From: Cryptomeria japonica
Lineage: Eukaryota; Streptophyta; Pinopsida; Cupressales; Cupressaceae
Assembly (NCBI RefSeq): GCF_030272615.1
Contig: NC_081412.1
Location: 98,953,796 to 99,017,795, forward strand
DNA: 64,000 bases
Direction of reading: 5' to 3'
Positions 18,600 to 31,520 of the stretch are shown in pieces. The position numbers and the translations under genes were made by a program. Each line of letters starts with the position of its first letter. The first letter of the stretch is position 1. The notes below the pieces were generated by a model. It was not told the DNA's origin. It worked only from the letters and a program-made list of their open reading frames with translations, and made no database searches.

Positions 18600-20706
18600 A
18601 TGCCCACTCAATTCTCATAGCCGATCAGCCACGGCTGAATAGCCTTGCTAGTAGGCAATTCTCTTGTCATCTTCTGTGGGTGCTCTATTGAATTCAGAGC
18701 CCTGCATTTTTGCTTGGTACGGTGAATTTTGCTTGCATTGTTTGATAAAAAAAAATGTTTGCAATTTATTAATATTTTGATGCAATATTTCATTTACATG
18801 AGATACTTACAATTCATGCAACAAGTTTCATGTAACCACCAGAGCTGAGTTTGTGTTGCCCGTGCTTTTCTTGCCTTGCCTTGGTTGCCTTTGACGTGTC
18901 ACTCAGTCTATAAAAGTTTGAAATATGTTAGATTATATAAATATAAATAGTAATTAATTAGTACATAATTACATTCTGAATAGTATCCTGTACCTTCTTC
19001 TGGCATCTAGTGGTGTATTTCCTTTTTTCCTTTCAATTCTCTCCTTGGCATCCAAAATCAGGTCCTTCCACTCCCTCTCTGGAATCATGGAGGGATGCTC
19101 GTACTTTAGGTTCCTCTCCAAATGGGTCCTATATTGGTCCCTCACATACTTTAGATATGTGCCAGCTTTTTCAAGGAGCTTGGTTTTGTCAAAGGTGTCA
19201 TTTCCAAACCACTCAACCATTTGGTTTGTCAATTCATCTTTTAACCTTTTTTCTTGGTCATTCCACCTTTTAAAGCAAAAACAAACCTGTTAGATTCAGA
19301 AATGAACTGAAGCTACATTTATTACACTTCAAGAAATGGATCAAAGGTAAACTATTCTAGCAATGATATGAAATCAAAAGTGGATAAGGGTTAGTTCACA
19401 TATGATGTACCACCTTTTACGTATGGTGGGCCCAAATATCTGCAATGCAATGTCACTAAGATGTTTATAGAAAATATCATTGCCTGCAAAAAAATCATGG
19501 GATCATTAGTCCAAAACGAGTGATCATAAAGTAAATTACAATTAGAGTATATATAATAATAATTTTAAAGTACCTGGAACCTTTTGTATCTTTAAGGGAA
19601 GCATTTCTTCATCGCTCACCACCAATGTGGCTTGCAACGTTCCCGTACTAGCAATACGAGAAGATCCAGGAAATGATGGTATGTTATCAGTAGTAGTTGC
19701 CTCTGGCACATCCTCATGTGCATCTCCTCCTGCAAAAAATGAATCCACTATGAAGTGGCATTAGAATTCAAGAAAGAACGCTTGAAGGGAAATAAACACA
19801 GGATAGAAGATAGAGCAAAAGAGGGATCTACCAACAATGGGTGGGCCAATATGATGTGCACTAGAGGATGTGTGCATGCTACGTATTGCTGACATTGCAG
19901 TTGGCAATACAGGTGAGGGTGACCTCTGATGAGGCGACAACAGTATTTGCACAGTAACATTGACAACACCTAAAGAATAATACATTAAATATATCAAACA
20001 TTAAATATATGAAAAGTGCAAGAATTGTAAACAAGGATGAACCTTTATTTTGAAAATTGACAGTATCAAGTATGATGCGTTTTGGGTACTCAGAGTGATA
20101 AGCCACGCAAGTGATAATACAAGAAAATCGTCATCACCTGAAGATCCTGCAACACCCTAATTGTGGGAATGACTTTCATGAGGGCGGATAAATTGCTGTA
20201 AAAACAATACATACATATTTTAGTTAATGACATAAAAGAGAATAAAATATAAACCATTATTGAAATTTTGTTATAATTAAAGCTTTCATTACTGCTTACT
20301 TGCAAGTTTTCTGCTGTCTTATACAATAATTCCACCCTCTGTCGCATCTCATCAGTGGTAGGATGCACGGTTGCCAAAGAAACAATCTCTTTTCTAATTT
20401 TTATAAGAGGCATTTTAAAGAATTTCACAAGGTCTATGGGATCTTTAGGGTCATCATTGCTTAACCCTAATGATTCCACATCCATAGAAAGGTGCTCAGG
20501 TACTGTAACTCCCTTTCCCATTCCCCAAACATCCGTCTATGTCATGAATATCATTAACAATTCAAAATTAGTATATATCACTAAAAAAAAGAACATAATA
20601 ATGTAACAATTTGCTTCTATCTAATTTGTACAATTACAATGAGGTTTACCTGCTCAGTAGAAGTGTCGCAAGCTACATCTCTGTCTGCGATATGTGATGG
20701 ATCCAT
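18600..20706 (-). CDS. TNPA-like CACTA companion gene, multi-exon, Transposase_24-like
   Basis: The likely start is ATG at 20704-20706 (MDPSHIADRDVACD), with exon 1 ending CAG|GTAAAC at about 20651. Exon 2 (about 20540-20303) joins in frame and encodes KDPIDLVKFFKMPLIKIRKE. Later exons include 19748-19575 and 19270-18980 (DQYRTHLERNLKYEHPSMIP, ERIERKKGNTPLDARR), then 18903-18812 (LSDTSKATKARQEKHG), joined across GTACAG and TATAG. The basic ARRR..KATKARQEK region resembles the Transposase_24-type domain of plant En/Spm second genes, which bind subterminal repeats. The exon near 20150 reads open only in a shifted frame, so the gene may be broken or spliced differently. 3' exons are unresolved. 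Confidence 0.55.
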
Positions 20707-21020
20707 GTTGGCCTGTGACAAAGAAAAAATATAAAAAATGTTAGCGAAAGTGCATAGTACACAACATGAACAACATGAACTTTGTAGACAAAAAGAGTAT
20801 TAAATAATAAAAAGATGTTGACATCAAAATCATCACACAGGGTGACAACATCACACAGGGACTATACCTGAAATCAACACCATCAATTGAGCATCATGAA
20901 TTAATTATGTAATGGCATTAGAATTCAAAACATAATGAATTAATTATGTAAAAAAAATTCTATGAAGAAGTCAATATTAAATAGATAATATACTAATCGC
21001 ATACCTCATACATTTCATTC

Positions 21021-21274
<254 letters not shown>

Positions 21275-21289
21275 TTCTACTTCTTTGGT

Positions 21290-22534
21290 ATCTTCTTCTT
21301 CCATCACATTATACTTTATCGGCCTTCCTCTTGGATCATGTCTAACAACAAATGACCAACCCGGTTTATGTGGAACTTCTGAGTAAAATACTTGCTCACA
21401 TTGGCTTGGAAGAACATAGGGCTCATCCCCAACTCATTTAAATGACCTTGTATTTAGCATTATAAAACCATTATCATGTTCAATAACAGTTCTATGAGGA
21501 TCATTTTTATTCAATCGTAGCCTGTACCATTTGACGATGAACAAAACTAATTTGAAGGAATTAAAGTCACACTCAAGTATATCATCCAAAATGCCATAGT
21601 ATCGATTTTGAGACTGTTGAGGATGAATGTCATTTCTCGATGAAATATTTGTCACCTCAAAGATTGCAGTGATGCCAGAATCACAAGTTTTCTTCGTGTC
21701 ATCCAACTTTTTTATGCGAAATTTATGACCATTGCAGCACATAGCGTTGTGGTGTTTGACCTGCGATATGCCAAACATGTAAAATTCATTGTATTGTGAG
21801 TTGATAAACATATGGGTGATTAATAAATTTATACGTACCTGTTTATCTCTTAAACCATATGCTAAATCATTTTCCCTTTGCGTAACATTGGAATCTCCAT
21901 TACAATGTGCTTCTTTAACCAATGAAGCCACACCTTCCCATGTTAACGTGTGTCCATAATGTTGACAATGTTCAATCCATACCGTCATCCAATCAAGATT
22001 GTTTGCAATATACAATGTAGTGCATCCCACTCTCGACCAACTGTACAAAAAATAAATAGATGTCTTACAATCGATTTATTTTGAAGATTAAGAATTAATT
22101 AACTACAATAACATCTTATAATTACCTCTCACTTTCCTTAATCTACCTTTCCCCGTCAATTACTCCCCTTCGAATTTGTTAATGGTGTTGGGATCCCAAA
22201 TGTGATCCACGTGGATCTTTGCTACAAACTTAGGAAGATATTCAGAAATGTACACCATAGTCTGGTCTACCATATATCCCTCCACCATAGAACCCTTAGG
22301 ATGTGCTCTTTGTCGAACCAAAGCCTTCAAAAATTTCAAGTGCCTCTCAACCATCCACATTGACCTAGTGTGTACAGGTCCACACAATTCAATCTCCTCA
22401 ACTTGGTGTATGAGGTAGTGTTCTTGTGCATTGAAAAAAGCTGGAGGTAGACACTTTTGCATTTCACACATTAAATGAGGAATTTTTCTCTTCCAATATT
22501 TTATATCATCTTTATGGATTTCTTTACATGACAA
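21290..22534 (-). CDS. TNP2-type transposase C-terminal exons (DUF4218, DUF4216)
   Basis: 22534-22160 encodes a DUF4218-type segment (LPPAFFNAQEHYLIHQVEEIE, LCGPVHTRSMWMVERHLKFL, KGSMVEGY). 22048-21434 encodes a DUF4216-type segment (EFYMFGISQ, RYYGILDDILECDF, FKLVLFIVKWY). The frame can be followed through EPYVLPSQCEQVFYSEVPHK and RGRPIKY to about 21300, then into an acidic tail (EEEDTKEVEDDDDD) supplied by the GAT microsatellite. Introns separate the blocks. Both domains are the usual downstream parts of CACTA transposases. The tail frame slips to poly-Met within the microsatellite, so the true C-terminus is uncertain. Confidence 0.75.
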
Positions 22535-22788
22535 CCACCTACAAGGTATTCAAGACACAAAAAAAATATATTACATAAGAAGTAAAACAAATCACAAATA
22601 TAATATCTATACAATGAACTAAACAAATATCACTACTTACCTCATTTATTTTCCAAGATCATATATGACTTGCTTGACATTATTGTCAAAGTCGTCTGGG
22701 AGAGATAGAGGTAGAACGTACTGCAACAATTATAAAATTATCTTTTCATTTTTTGTAACATAATGAAAAGTACATGTACGCGCAATAC

Positions 22789-25267
22789 TTAAATACATAC
22801 TAAAAACACAAGAACATGAATTACGTTAATGAAGGTATGCCAATCATGCGTTTTCATCCCTGGCCCAAATTCACTTTTCTTTGATATGAGATTGTTTATG
22901 TTCGCAACAAATCCTGTGGGAAATCGAATTTTTCGTATGACTTCTTTTATAGCATTGCTTTGCTGGTTTGTTAATAACCAAGGAAGCTCACTTATATTAA
23001 TCTGGTCTCCATGGCTATTTGATTGAATGACATTTATCGTTGCATGATTGGAATCCTGAATGTCACTGCATATTTTGACAATTTTTTCTTTGTCATGCCT
23101 TCCATCCAATATTTTCCATACTGTCTCTGTTATATTCTTTCCAATATGCATACTATCAAACAAATGAACAATTTGTAACTGCTCGTAGTAGGGCAACCTA
23201 CTAAATTGTTGGGGATAACTTTTTATTCCCTTAGGAAGGTGGTCATTTATGCCTTCACAACCTTCATGATCATCAATCACATCATCAGTAAACAAAAGAA
23301 AATAGAAAAGATGTTTTATGACACACCAATAGATGGAATGGCATTACCTTGATGATTAATTCTATTATATTCCAACTTCCATAGGTGAGGTGTCATTCTT
23401 CGTGGCTTTGATGTATTCTCTTCTTTCCCATTGAAAAGATGTTTTTCAGTATTTCAATACTTATGATTTTTGTGGAGAAAGTGTCTATACTCATCAAACA
23501 CCTGCTTTCCTAAACTTTTTGAATGACGAGATTTCATCTTTGGACCACAAACAGGGCATGCAAATTTTCCCTTGGTTTGAAGACCTACAAGATAATGTCT
23601 AATTGGATTAAATATGATAATTTTTTGAATTATAATGTTCATGCACAACTTAAACACTATAACATACCACAAAAATGTGTTAGCCCCGGGGCATCGTGTA
23701 TTGTCCATAGAAGCATCGCATGGAATTGAAATTGTCTTTGTCCTATTGGTCTAGAGACGTCATACATAGTGACACCATTCCATAACTCCAGCAACTCGTC
23801 GATAAAAGGCTCGATATATACATTCATATCTTTAACCTGGTACTTACCTAATCGAATGAACAAAAACATTACATAATTATTATGACCATTTTACTGCAAT
23901 ATTTATAATTAAATTTAGACGACTATATTTAAATGATAAAATACCTGGAACAATCATTGCCAATATTATGTGCTCCCTCTTTATTGACATCCATGGAGGA
24001 ATGTTATTGCTGATAACAAAAACAGGCCACATTGAGTAAACAGATCTCATCTCTCCAAATGGATTGACACCGTCTGCTGCCAATGAAAGCCTGAGATTAC
24101 GAGGTTCTTCTTTAAAGTGTGGCCACTTTTCCTCTATCTCCATAAATTCTGAACCATCCGTAGGCATTCGAATAATGTCATCTCGACTTCTATTGCATGC
24201 ATGGTAATCCATAAATTGTGCCAAGCTAGTGCACTTGAATAATCGTTGCATACGTGGAATAATGGGAATATAGCGAAGAACCTTGCGAGGAACCCTTTTT
24301 GTTATTTGATCTGTTCGATATCTACTGATATGACATTCAGGGCATTCAGTTCAAAATTCATGTTGTTTGTGATATATAATATGATCATTGGGACAAGCAT
24401 CTATTGCTTGATACTCCATTCCAATATCTTTCATAACGATAGATAATTCTCGGTATGAGTGAGGTAGAATATTTGATGATGGTAACAAAAACTCACCTAT
24501 CAATCTACAACAAAAAAATATAATTTGTTATAATAAAGAATATTAATGGTACAACATGATTCACAGTTTATTATGACATATATGACATACCTTAACATGC
24601 ATGACATTATTATGTTGGATAAACCATTCATAACCTTCAAGTTCACCAACAACAATACAATAGAGAGAAGAGTTGCCTGTGAGCCTTCGTAAAGGGCCTC
24701 AGATGCCTTCTCAAGTAGAGGGACATCATGAACAACATCAAGGTCATCTTTATCATCATGATTAGCTGCACGAGTACTAAATGAGTCATGGATCAATGTA
24801 TTTGTACCATCATCTTCAATTGTGTTTTCTGGCTCATGATCGTCATCTTCCATGGGATCATTATCTTCAGCTTCGATATTCACACCTCCATGTTCGTCCA
24901 CTTTGAAAACCGTATTCTCAGGGTTGTGTTGATCCATACCATGTGCTCCAGGGTGCTCGACCTATATAAAATTGACAAGCATAATTAAACCGTGATCATG
25001 ATCTCATCATCACGTGATTTATTATGTATATAAATTGTCGCCACGATATAATGAAAAAATTACCAATGGATGATAATCATGTCCACCTTCAATGTGACCA
25101 TGCAGCCTATAGTGTTTCTTCACTGTTTTGATTAGAAGTCTTCTATTCTTTAACCCCTTACAAATTGTGCACGGACAATAACATTTTCCATCACCTTTTC
25201 TTTTCAAGTTAGACCACAATCTAGCAATTGTCTCCTTATTTTGTTGTTCGTTGATATTGTCTGACAT
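22789..25267 (-). pseudogene. CACTA TNP2 transposase, N-terminal and core, one premature stop
   Basis: The start is ATG at 25267. A transposase-associated N-terminal domain (GKCYCPCTICKGLKNRR) is followed by an acidic linker (24937-24500), CPNDHIIYHK and TECPECHISRY (24430-24320), then VLRYIPIIPRMQRLF, LRLSLAADGVNPFG and YSMWPVFVISNNIPPWM (24251-23990), LLWTIHDAPG, ACPVCG (23560) and VHLFDSMHIGKN (about 23160). These are the Transposase_21 (PF02992) landmarks of plant CACTA elements. An intron of about 74 bases (GTATGT ... TTGTAG) lies at about 23595-23668. TGA at 24351-24353 interrupts HEF-TECPEC, so the copy is probably not functional unless suppressed. It would bind and cut CACTA ends together with the companion protein. 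Confidence 0.8.
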
Positions 25268-25290
25268 GGTCTTTCTTCACAGGCAAGAAA

Positions 25291-25559
25291 ATAGAAATTA
25301 TCATCATTGTACAAAGCATCCTATTGAATTTAGATTTCTAGTTTACTTATGGTACATCACACAACATGGCAAGCAAGAAATACTCAATAAATAACAGGAT
25401 TCATTGATCTAGTATTATCACAATCTGCACTTGGCCTTCAATATTTTCTCCTCCTAACACTGTTTATCCATTACCTGTCAAGTACAAAACTCTAAAACCC
25501 ATGGCTATTAAAATACATAAGACAAAATTGTAGCATCTTATAATCATCTATTATAAAAC
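25291..25559. other. spacer between CACTA element and CWC22 pseudogene
   Basis: AT-rich, no frame. It could hold the right CACTA terminus or the 3' UTR of the CWC22 retrocopy. No CACTA/TAGTG end and no clear poly(A) tract was seen. Confidence 0.4.
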
Positions 25560-27420
25560 CAAAGCACTTGGGAGTGATTCTTTTGTTTGTCACAGTCTAG
25601 GAAAATGGTGTCTACTGGAGCCTTGAATAACTGACTAGAAAGATTTTTAATTCCTTTTCTTTTTCCTTCTGATTTTTTCACTGTCACTTCCATCCTCCGA
25701 GTTAGATGCCCTCGACCTTTTCTTTCTTCTTGTTTTTTCATACTCATAGTCATGCTTTGAATTATTTTTCTTTCTTGGTGACTCCTTATTGCTCTCACTG
25801 TCAGTTTCACTCTCAGAATCTTAGTCTGATGTATCAGAATCTGACGAACTTGATGAACTAGAAGAATCGTCATTAGAGGTAGATTCATCTGACATAGGAA
25901 TAGACTTTTTCTACTGCATTACAAGCCTTGGCATATTCTTCAAATACTCATGTAAACTCTCAGTGATACCACCAAGACCAATAGAAGTAAGGAAATTGAT
26001 AGCAAGTCGTGAATTTTTGGGATTGTCCTTTGGAGAAATTGAATCAAAAGACTCTTGCATTGTTGGATCGTTCAACCTTTCATTACGCAACAATATACCA
26101 AGCTGCTCTGCTAGCTCCTGGAAGAGAAGCTTGGTATAAAAATACGGGAAGAGGAAGTAGTATCTTCCTCTGTTAGACGTATATAAGCGAGACAATTCCA
26201 TGGAAGAGCATGTGTGCCAATTAAGTGGGCCAAAAACTTTGCAACATTACGCATTTTATTTGTTTCTAGTCTGTGTATCATAGAATACTGTTGTACAAAA
26301 CACTTATCAAAAAATTCCTCAGAAATTTTATTGATCATACAGAATCTTTGCCCAAGAAGACCATAATAACAAAGGCATGAATATCTATCTTCAGTTTTTC
26401 ATAGGTTGCCTCATGCTCTAAGAAATCAGGATCTGGCTTGAAAACATCCAAACCAGCTTCTTGATCAAGTTCATCTTCTAGGAAAACTTCATGTGTTAAC
26501 TGATCTGGATGCACAACTGGATGACCCTCGAACTTAGCTTTGTGAATTGAAAAAAGGCCTTCACTTAAAAACTATACTCATTTGTCAATTTCCCCCTCAT
26601 GGAGAATACCTCTAAATCTTTCAAAAATCCCATAGAGACCTTTGGGTGAAAGGTCTTGCAACAAAGAACCACATTCTTTCACAAACCCAACAACAACCTC
26701 TACACTGTCATCTGTGGGGTTCTCTAGTAAAAGGGTGAGAAGTTACAAGGCAATGATCTCATGTGCAACTTGTTGATTCACTAAATGAGCTATGAATTTG
26801 GCTGCTGCTATCAACATGTGCTTGTCATTGCATTTGTATGCCCTCTTAAGATGCAAAATAATTCTTCGCAAAAGCAGATTGCCAACTTTAGGAAATTTTA
26901 TATTTACCACAACAACCACAACAAAAACATCTGTAAATCTAGGGGATGCCATTTGGGATTTCATACAAGACCTACAAAATAGACCCCTCCCACAATTGAG
27001 ATTCTCTGCAAACAACTTTGGAATGATGTTCTTGATGTTAGATGCATTTACCTTGTTTACTAACCCATTGATACTCTTCTGAAGGGCATCCCATGTCATG
27101 CACTAGTATTCCACATTGCTCTTGTCTTCCACATATTTGATCATTTGAGCTAGCTTAAATGGGGGAATGTAATACCCCCACTTCTTCCAACACCCTTCTC
27201 ATCTCCTCTTACAACACCTTCACCATTCCCATTTTGAGATGGAGCAGACACAACACCCGAAGTTTTCACTTCCACTACCTCTCTGTCCCTCTTGTTTCCA
27301 GAAGCCCCTTTACCACTTAATTCATGCTTATTTCTGTACATAAACCCATCAGAAAGCATGAATTTTTTCATATAAGATCGCCCAAATATTTTACAGTTAT
27401 TTTTCATCAATATTCCCTCA
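25560..27420 (-). pseudogene. CWC22: intronless CWC22 (spliceosome factor) pseudogene
   Basis: On the minus strand the order is a charged N-terminal region with GRSGG, then IPPFKLAQM (27160), the MIF4G domain (MTWDALQKSINGLVNKVNAS, GRGLFCRSCMKSQMASP, LLLRRIILHLKRAYKCNDK; 27099-26743), PTDDSVEVVVGFVKECGSLL and DVFKPDPDFLE (to 26420), the MA3 domain (YYGLLGQRFCMIN, SMIHRLETNKMRNVAKF, AYIRLTEEDTTSSSRIF, LNDPTMQESF, GLGGITESLHEYLKNMPR; 26340-25910), then a Ser/Asp- and Lys/Arg-rich tail. CWC22 recruits eIF4A3 to the spliceosome. No introns are present, indicating a retrocopy. Defects: frameshifts near 27165 and 26340, stops near 26750 and 26570, and loss of roughly 85 codons between the two domains. 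It is not expected to make protein. Confidence 0.85.
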
Positions 27421-27610
27421 GGAGCTCGCAGATCCTGCTTCCATACTTTAATTCTGTTTTCTCAAAGGACAATCCTAAAAATCCATGCATTGCAAACAAC
27501 TTTTTACACCTTTGTTGGTTGTGGTGGCATCACAGAGAGTTTACATCAATAAATGAAGAACATGCCAATGCTTTTAATGCAGCAGTAGAAGTCTATCTCT
27601 TATTCAATAT
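27410..27610 (+). pseudogene. CWC22: second CWC22 fragment, opposite orientation
   Basis: The plus strand encodes FNSVFSKDNPKN (27455-27490) and, after a frameshift, GCGGITESLHQ-stop-MKNMP. This is the end of the same MA3 region found on the minus strand at 26050-25915, with about 20 codons missing upstream near 27430. It differs at many positions from the minus-strand copy, so it is not a recent inverted duplicate of it. Confidence 0.7.
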
Positions 27611-28855
27611 CTCTAGTGAAACCCCCATGATCTTTTGTTGTAGTAGAATTTGTTATATTCTAGAAAGGGTCTTGTCCTTTGTTGATGTGATATTCATCTA
27701 CCTCAAGAAATAACTGCTCTTTTCTCCAACAAGAAGTGGAACTAAATGAAGATCTAGCACCATGAAATGAATCCTCAAAAGGATTACTATAGTTAGTTTT
27801 GGTAGATAATGATGTGGATAAAATACTAATGTGGCTTTAGGAAACATTATGTACTAGCTTAGCATACTCTAACAACTTTGGTGCAACGTGCTACATCCAA
27901 TTAAGTCTCCATCGGTATCTCTATTGTGTTTATGGATTGGGATTCAATGTACTCTTTTTATACACAGATTTTACTTTCAACTGAGGAGGTTTGTATGTAC
28001 TTGTCTTTCAATTATATTTATATTTCAAAAATTCCTTCCATCAACAAATCATTTGTTGTAAGTAGTACAAGTGGAAGCTTGAACATGCCTTCCATGCTAG
28101 CCTTGTTGATACATTCAACACCATATTGTGCAACAAATCTTTATAACTCCACTATTTCATTGAAGAGTGAGTAGTAGGGACAATATAGGACACTTACAGA
28201 GGTTTTGCAAGAGAGATAAATAGACCTAAATATTATGGCTTAATAATGATCAATAGGTAAATAGATAAGAAACTCTCAATATCAAAATGACTTTCTCAAT
28301 TGTCTTTACTAGAAATGGATAGATCTGCTAATAATGGCTTTATGACTGTATGTCAACTTTAGACTCAATCCAAGAAGAGCTAGAACTAATATGCGATATC
28401 TAGATTTATGATCTCTATAATATAACAATCCCATAATTATGTTTCCACGCATCTATACCACAACACAAACACCATGCTAGTGTTCAGCCATAGCAATTGA
28501 TATCCTAATTATAGAATGTGAAATATGCACATAACTATGAAAAAAGATTAAGAAAACCAAAGAAAGATGCTTATTGCAAACATAAATGACTAATGGACAA
28601 GAATTGAATTCATTGTAGATAGTTTTGAATATCAAATTCACTTATTTATGTGTGTTTACTAACTCATGTAGTTGTGGCCAACCATTTATCTCTTTCATAA
28701 ATTAAACACTTATTAATAACATTAAATGGCTGAGTAATTATGTTTTAGTTGAAATTGAAAATAAAATATTTTATTTCAGGACAACTCACACTATTCCCTA
28801 TCATATTTTAGACTCTCGGTTTTGTTACTAGTGGTTTGATGTCTTTGGAGCTGAT
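27611..28855. other. spacer upstream of PPR pseudogene 1
   Basis: AT-rich, with no supported gene. The 82-codon frame at 27926 is kept in the second unit (34846), but it has no recognisable domain and could persist simply because the duplication is young. 27702 is the start of the duplicated unit. Confidence 0.45.
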
Positions 28856-29659
28856 CATTGCATTTCTTTAGTTACGTTTGCCAGCGTACTCCCATCCTGT
28901 GCCAAAATGGGAGCTTTAGAACAAGGTATGGACATCCATCAAAGCATAAAAGATAGAGGAATTTTGTCAGATGTAGTTGCAACTGCACAAAATGGATTTG
29001 TTGAGAAGGCTTTAGAAACTTTCAAGCAAATGCAATTGGCAAGTGTAAAGCCAAATTCCACGACCATTATTACTATCCTCCCTGCCTGTGCCAAAATGGG
29101 AGATTTGGAACAGGGTATGGACATTCATCAAAGCATAAAGGATAGAGAAATTTTGTCAGATGTTGTAGTTGTAACTGCCCTGGTAGACATGTATGCAAAA
29201 TGTGGAAGCATAGACAATGCACGTGAACTGTTTGATAGAATGCCTAAAATAAATGTTGTCTCGCGGACTGCAACAATTGCTGGATATGCACAAAATGGAT
29301 TTGTTGAAAAGGCTTTAGACACTTTCAAGCAAATGAAATTGGAAGGCATAAAGCCAAATTCCAAAACCTTTGCCAGCATCCTCCCTGCTTGTGCAAAAAT
29401 GGGAGCTTTGGAATAGGGTATGGACATCCATCAAAGCATAACAGATAGAGGAATTTTGTTAGGTGTTGTACTTGCAAATGCCCTGCTTGACATGAATGTA
29501 AAATGTGGAAACATGGACAAGGCTCGTGAATTGTTTGATACAATGCCGCAAAGAGATGTGATCTCATCTGAACAATCAACACACACGTATACGGGAGGAA
29601 GGGATTGCTGCTACAAAATTGAATGCTCACTCCTCAATCACAGTTCTATGGTTTTATGA
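28856..29659 (+). pseudogene. PPR-repeat protein fragment (unit 1)
   Basis: It encodes about six PLS-type pentatricopeptide motifs: LPSCAKMGALEQGMDIHQ, GYAQNGFVEKALDTFKQM, ALVDMYAKCGSIDNARELF and so on. PPR proteins bind organellar RNA. There is no start with a targeting peptide. The first motif block lacks about 39 codons (SDVV joined in frame to ATAQNGF), TAG at 29414 replaces CAG (GALE-stop-GMDIHQ), and the frame fails after DVISSEQS with no E/DYW end. It is a truncated gene relic, duplicated as 35776-36585. Confidence 0.8.
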
Positions 29660-30040
29660 GATTAAACTAGGACAATTAACCATCACATGTATATTTTTTG
29701 CAACATGAAATAAAAAACTAGGGCAATTTGAATCTACCTCCTGCACGGGATTGCCTTCGACGCGGGTTTGATGTTCTTGGGGGTTGAAGTTGCCACAGAA
29801 GCCTACGCAGGATTGCAATTCACAAATGAATTCCCTGCCTCTTTTTTGATTTTGTAATGGCTGCTGTCGTCGGAATTACGACGAACTTGAGCACTTTTTT
29901 GAAAAAAAGAAAATTCTTATTGCTAATGCCTTCTTCGACGAAAAAAAATAAGAAATTTCCATCGGAATTACGACGAATGCGGGCATTTTAAAAAAAAAAA
30001 ATCAAATTTGGCCACAATATACCTTCTCCATCGAAAATCT
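29660..30040. other. spacer between PPR relic and gag fragment (unit 1)
   Basis: No gene. The segment contains repeated gtcggaattacgacgaa-like words and adenine runs, and is the junction between the PPR relic and the truncated 3' end of element C. The same stretch recurs at 36590-36960. Confidence 0.45.
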
Positions 30041-31412
30041 AGTCCAAATGTATTAGTGACATAGTTGACATCTATAGATTTAGTATGAACCACAATAAGA
30101 AGTGTGATAGAACCAATAGTAGGATAAGAAAATCCATCAAATAACTTAACAACTACATTAGTATCATCATAGATTGGTTAATGCAAATGTAAAGTATAAA
30201 GATATTCTTCAGTGATGATATTAACCATGCAAGAGGGATCAATAAGCACATCACGACAAGGTTTGCCTTGGATCTTCACAACTATGTATAAAGGGCCATC
30301 AGGTGCCCTAATGGTCTCACTAGGATCAAATGTGATACATGGATCCTTAGGTGTTTCCTATTTCTCTACCAAATTAACCACATTCTGAGTTGTGAAAGTG
30401 ACATTAGCGGGGGAGAAACAGGTATGTTTAGTCTCAATCACCTTAGACGTATGAGAGGGTAAAGGATCGGTGAAAATATTAAGATTTTGATTAGGAGGAG
30501 CCATGGATTTGTTTCCCTTATCATTCACACCTGCCACAAATATAGTATTATTATCAATTAAGTCTTGAATCTTACATTTTAATGCAAAACATTTTTCAGT
30601 ATCATGACTAGGCTGACGATGAAATTGACAAAAAGAATTATTATCAAAGTGAGGTGAAGTTGCTTTAGAAGGATCACCTGGTTTTATTGGAGGAAGTTTG
30701 ATAAAATTTCTTTGTAACAACTGAGACATGCTGCTATACAAAGATTCATTCAAAGGATTAAATTCTTTCTCTCTTTTAAAAAATTTAGAAATAGGAGGCA
30801 TACCTATTGTAGCATTCACATTGTTGTTGATGATGGTGTCATTGAATTTTATGAAGCCTTTGTTTGGTTTGGACTTCGCAAACGGTTGTTGAGCACTCTC
30901 ACCCTTATCACTCGGAGCGATAGGAGTAGATTTCTCCATTTGACTCACAACCAGTTGATAATTGTGAATTGTTGCACACAACTACGGAAATGAAGTAAAC
31001 TCAAAAAAGAGGAGTTTTTCCCTAATGTCTTTTTGCAAATTAGAAATGAAAATTCTTTGAATATCATTATCAAGCACTGGAAAAGAGATTTGAGAACACA
31101 AATGCTTTTATCTACCAATGAAATCCATCACATTTTCTTTAACACCTTGTTTACAACGCATTAAATCAGTCAAATTGATTTTAGAGCCTATTTTGTTTTA
31201 AAAGTGTTGAATAAAAGAATTTTCTAATTGTTGAAAAGAAGTAATAGAATAAGAAGGCAAAGATAAATAACATTGTAAGGCCATATCTCTTAATGTTCTA
31301 GTAAACAATTTGGCAAGCAATCTTTGATCATGAGCAAAGTCAACACACAAAGTTTGGAATGTTTTGACATGTGTTAAAGGATCAACTTTTTCATTATAGA
31401 GTTCCAATTGAG
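30040..31412 (-). pseudogene. family 1 Gag-protease fragment, element C (unit 1 copy)
   Basis: Minus-strand sequence from the Gag core (QLELYNEKVDPLTHVKTFQT at 31407) through the knuckle (CQFHRQPSHDTEKC, 30620) to the protease-like domain with IDPSC (Asp codon at 30238-30240), then SITLL and KSIDV before similarity ends near 30040. It is broken by several stops, including TAG before the 30981 frame and TAA near 30180. The Gly-His of the knuckle is Ser-His here. It begins exactly where element D is inserted (31413-31418). Confidence 0.8.
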
Positions 31413-31520
31413 GGACTTGTTATGCCCTACATACCTAACCCCATCAGTTTCCTTGTCTTGAACATATGGGTCCCCTCTCTTTTGCTTTTTGTAGTTTTTT
31501 TTTGTAGTTTTTGCCTTAAC

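Noticed and set aside
27926-28174. 82-codon frame kept in both duplication units
   Set aside because: Conservation is explained by the recent duplication; no domain, start context or upstream promoter supports a gene.
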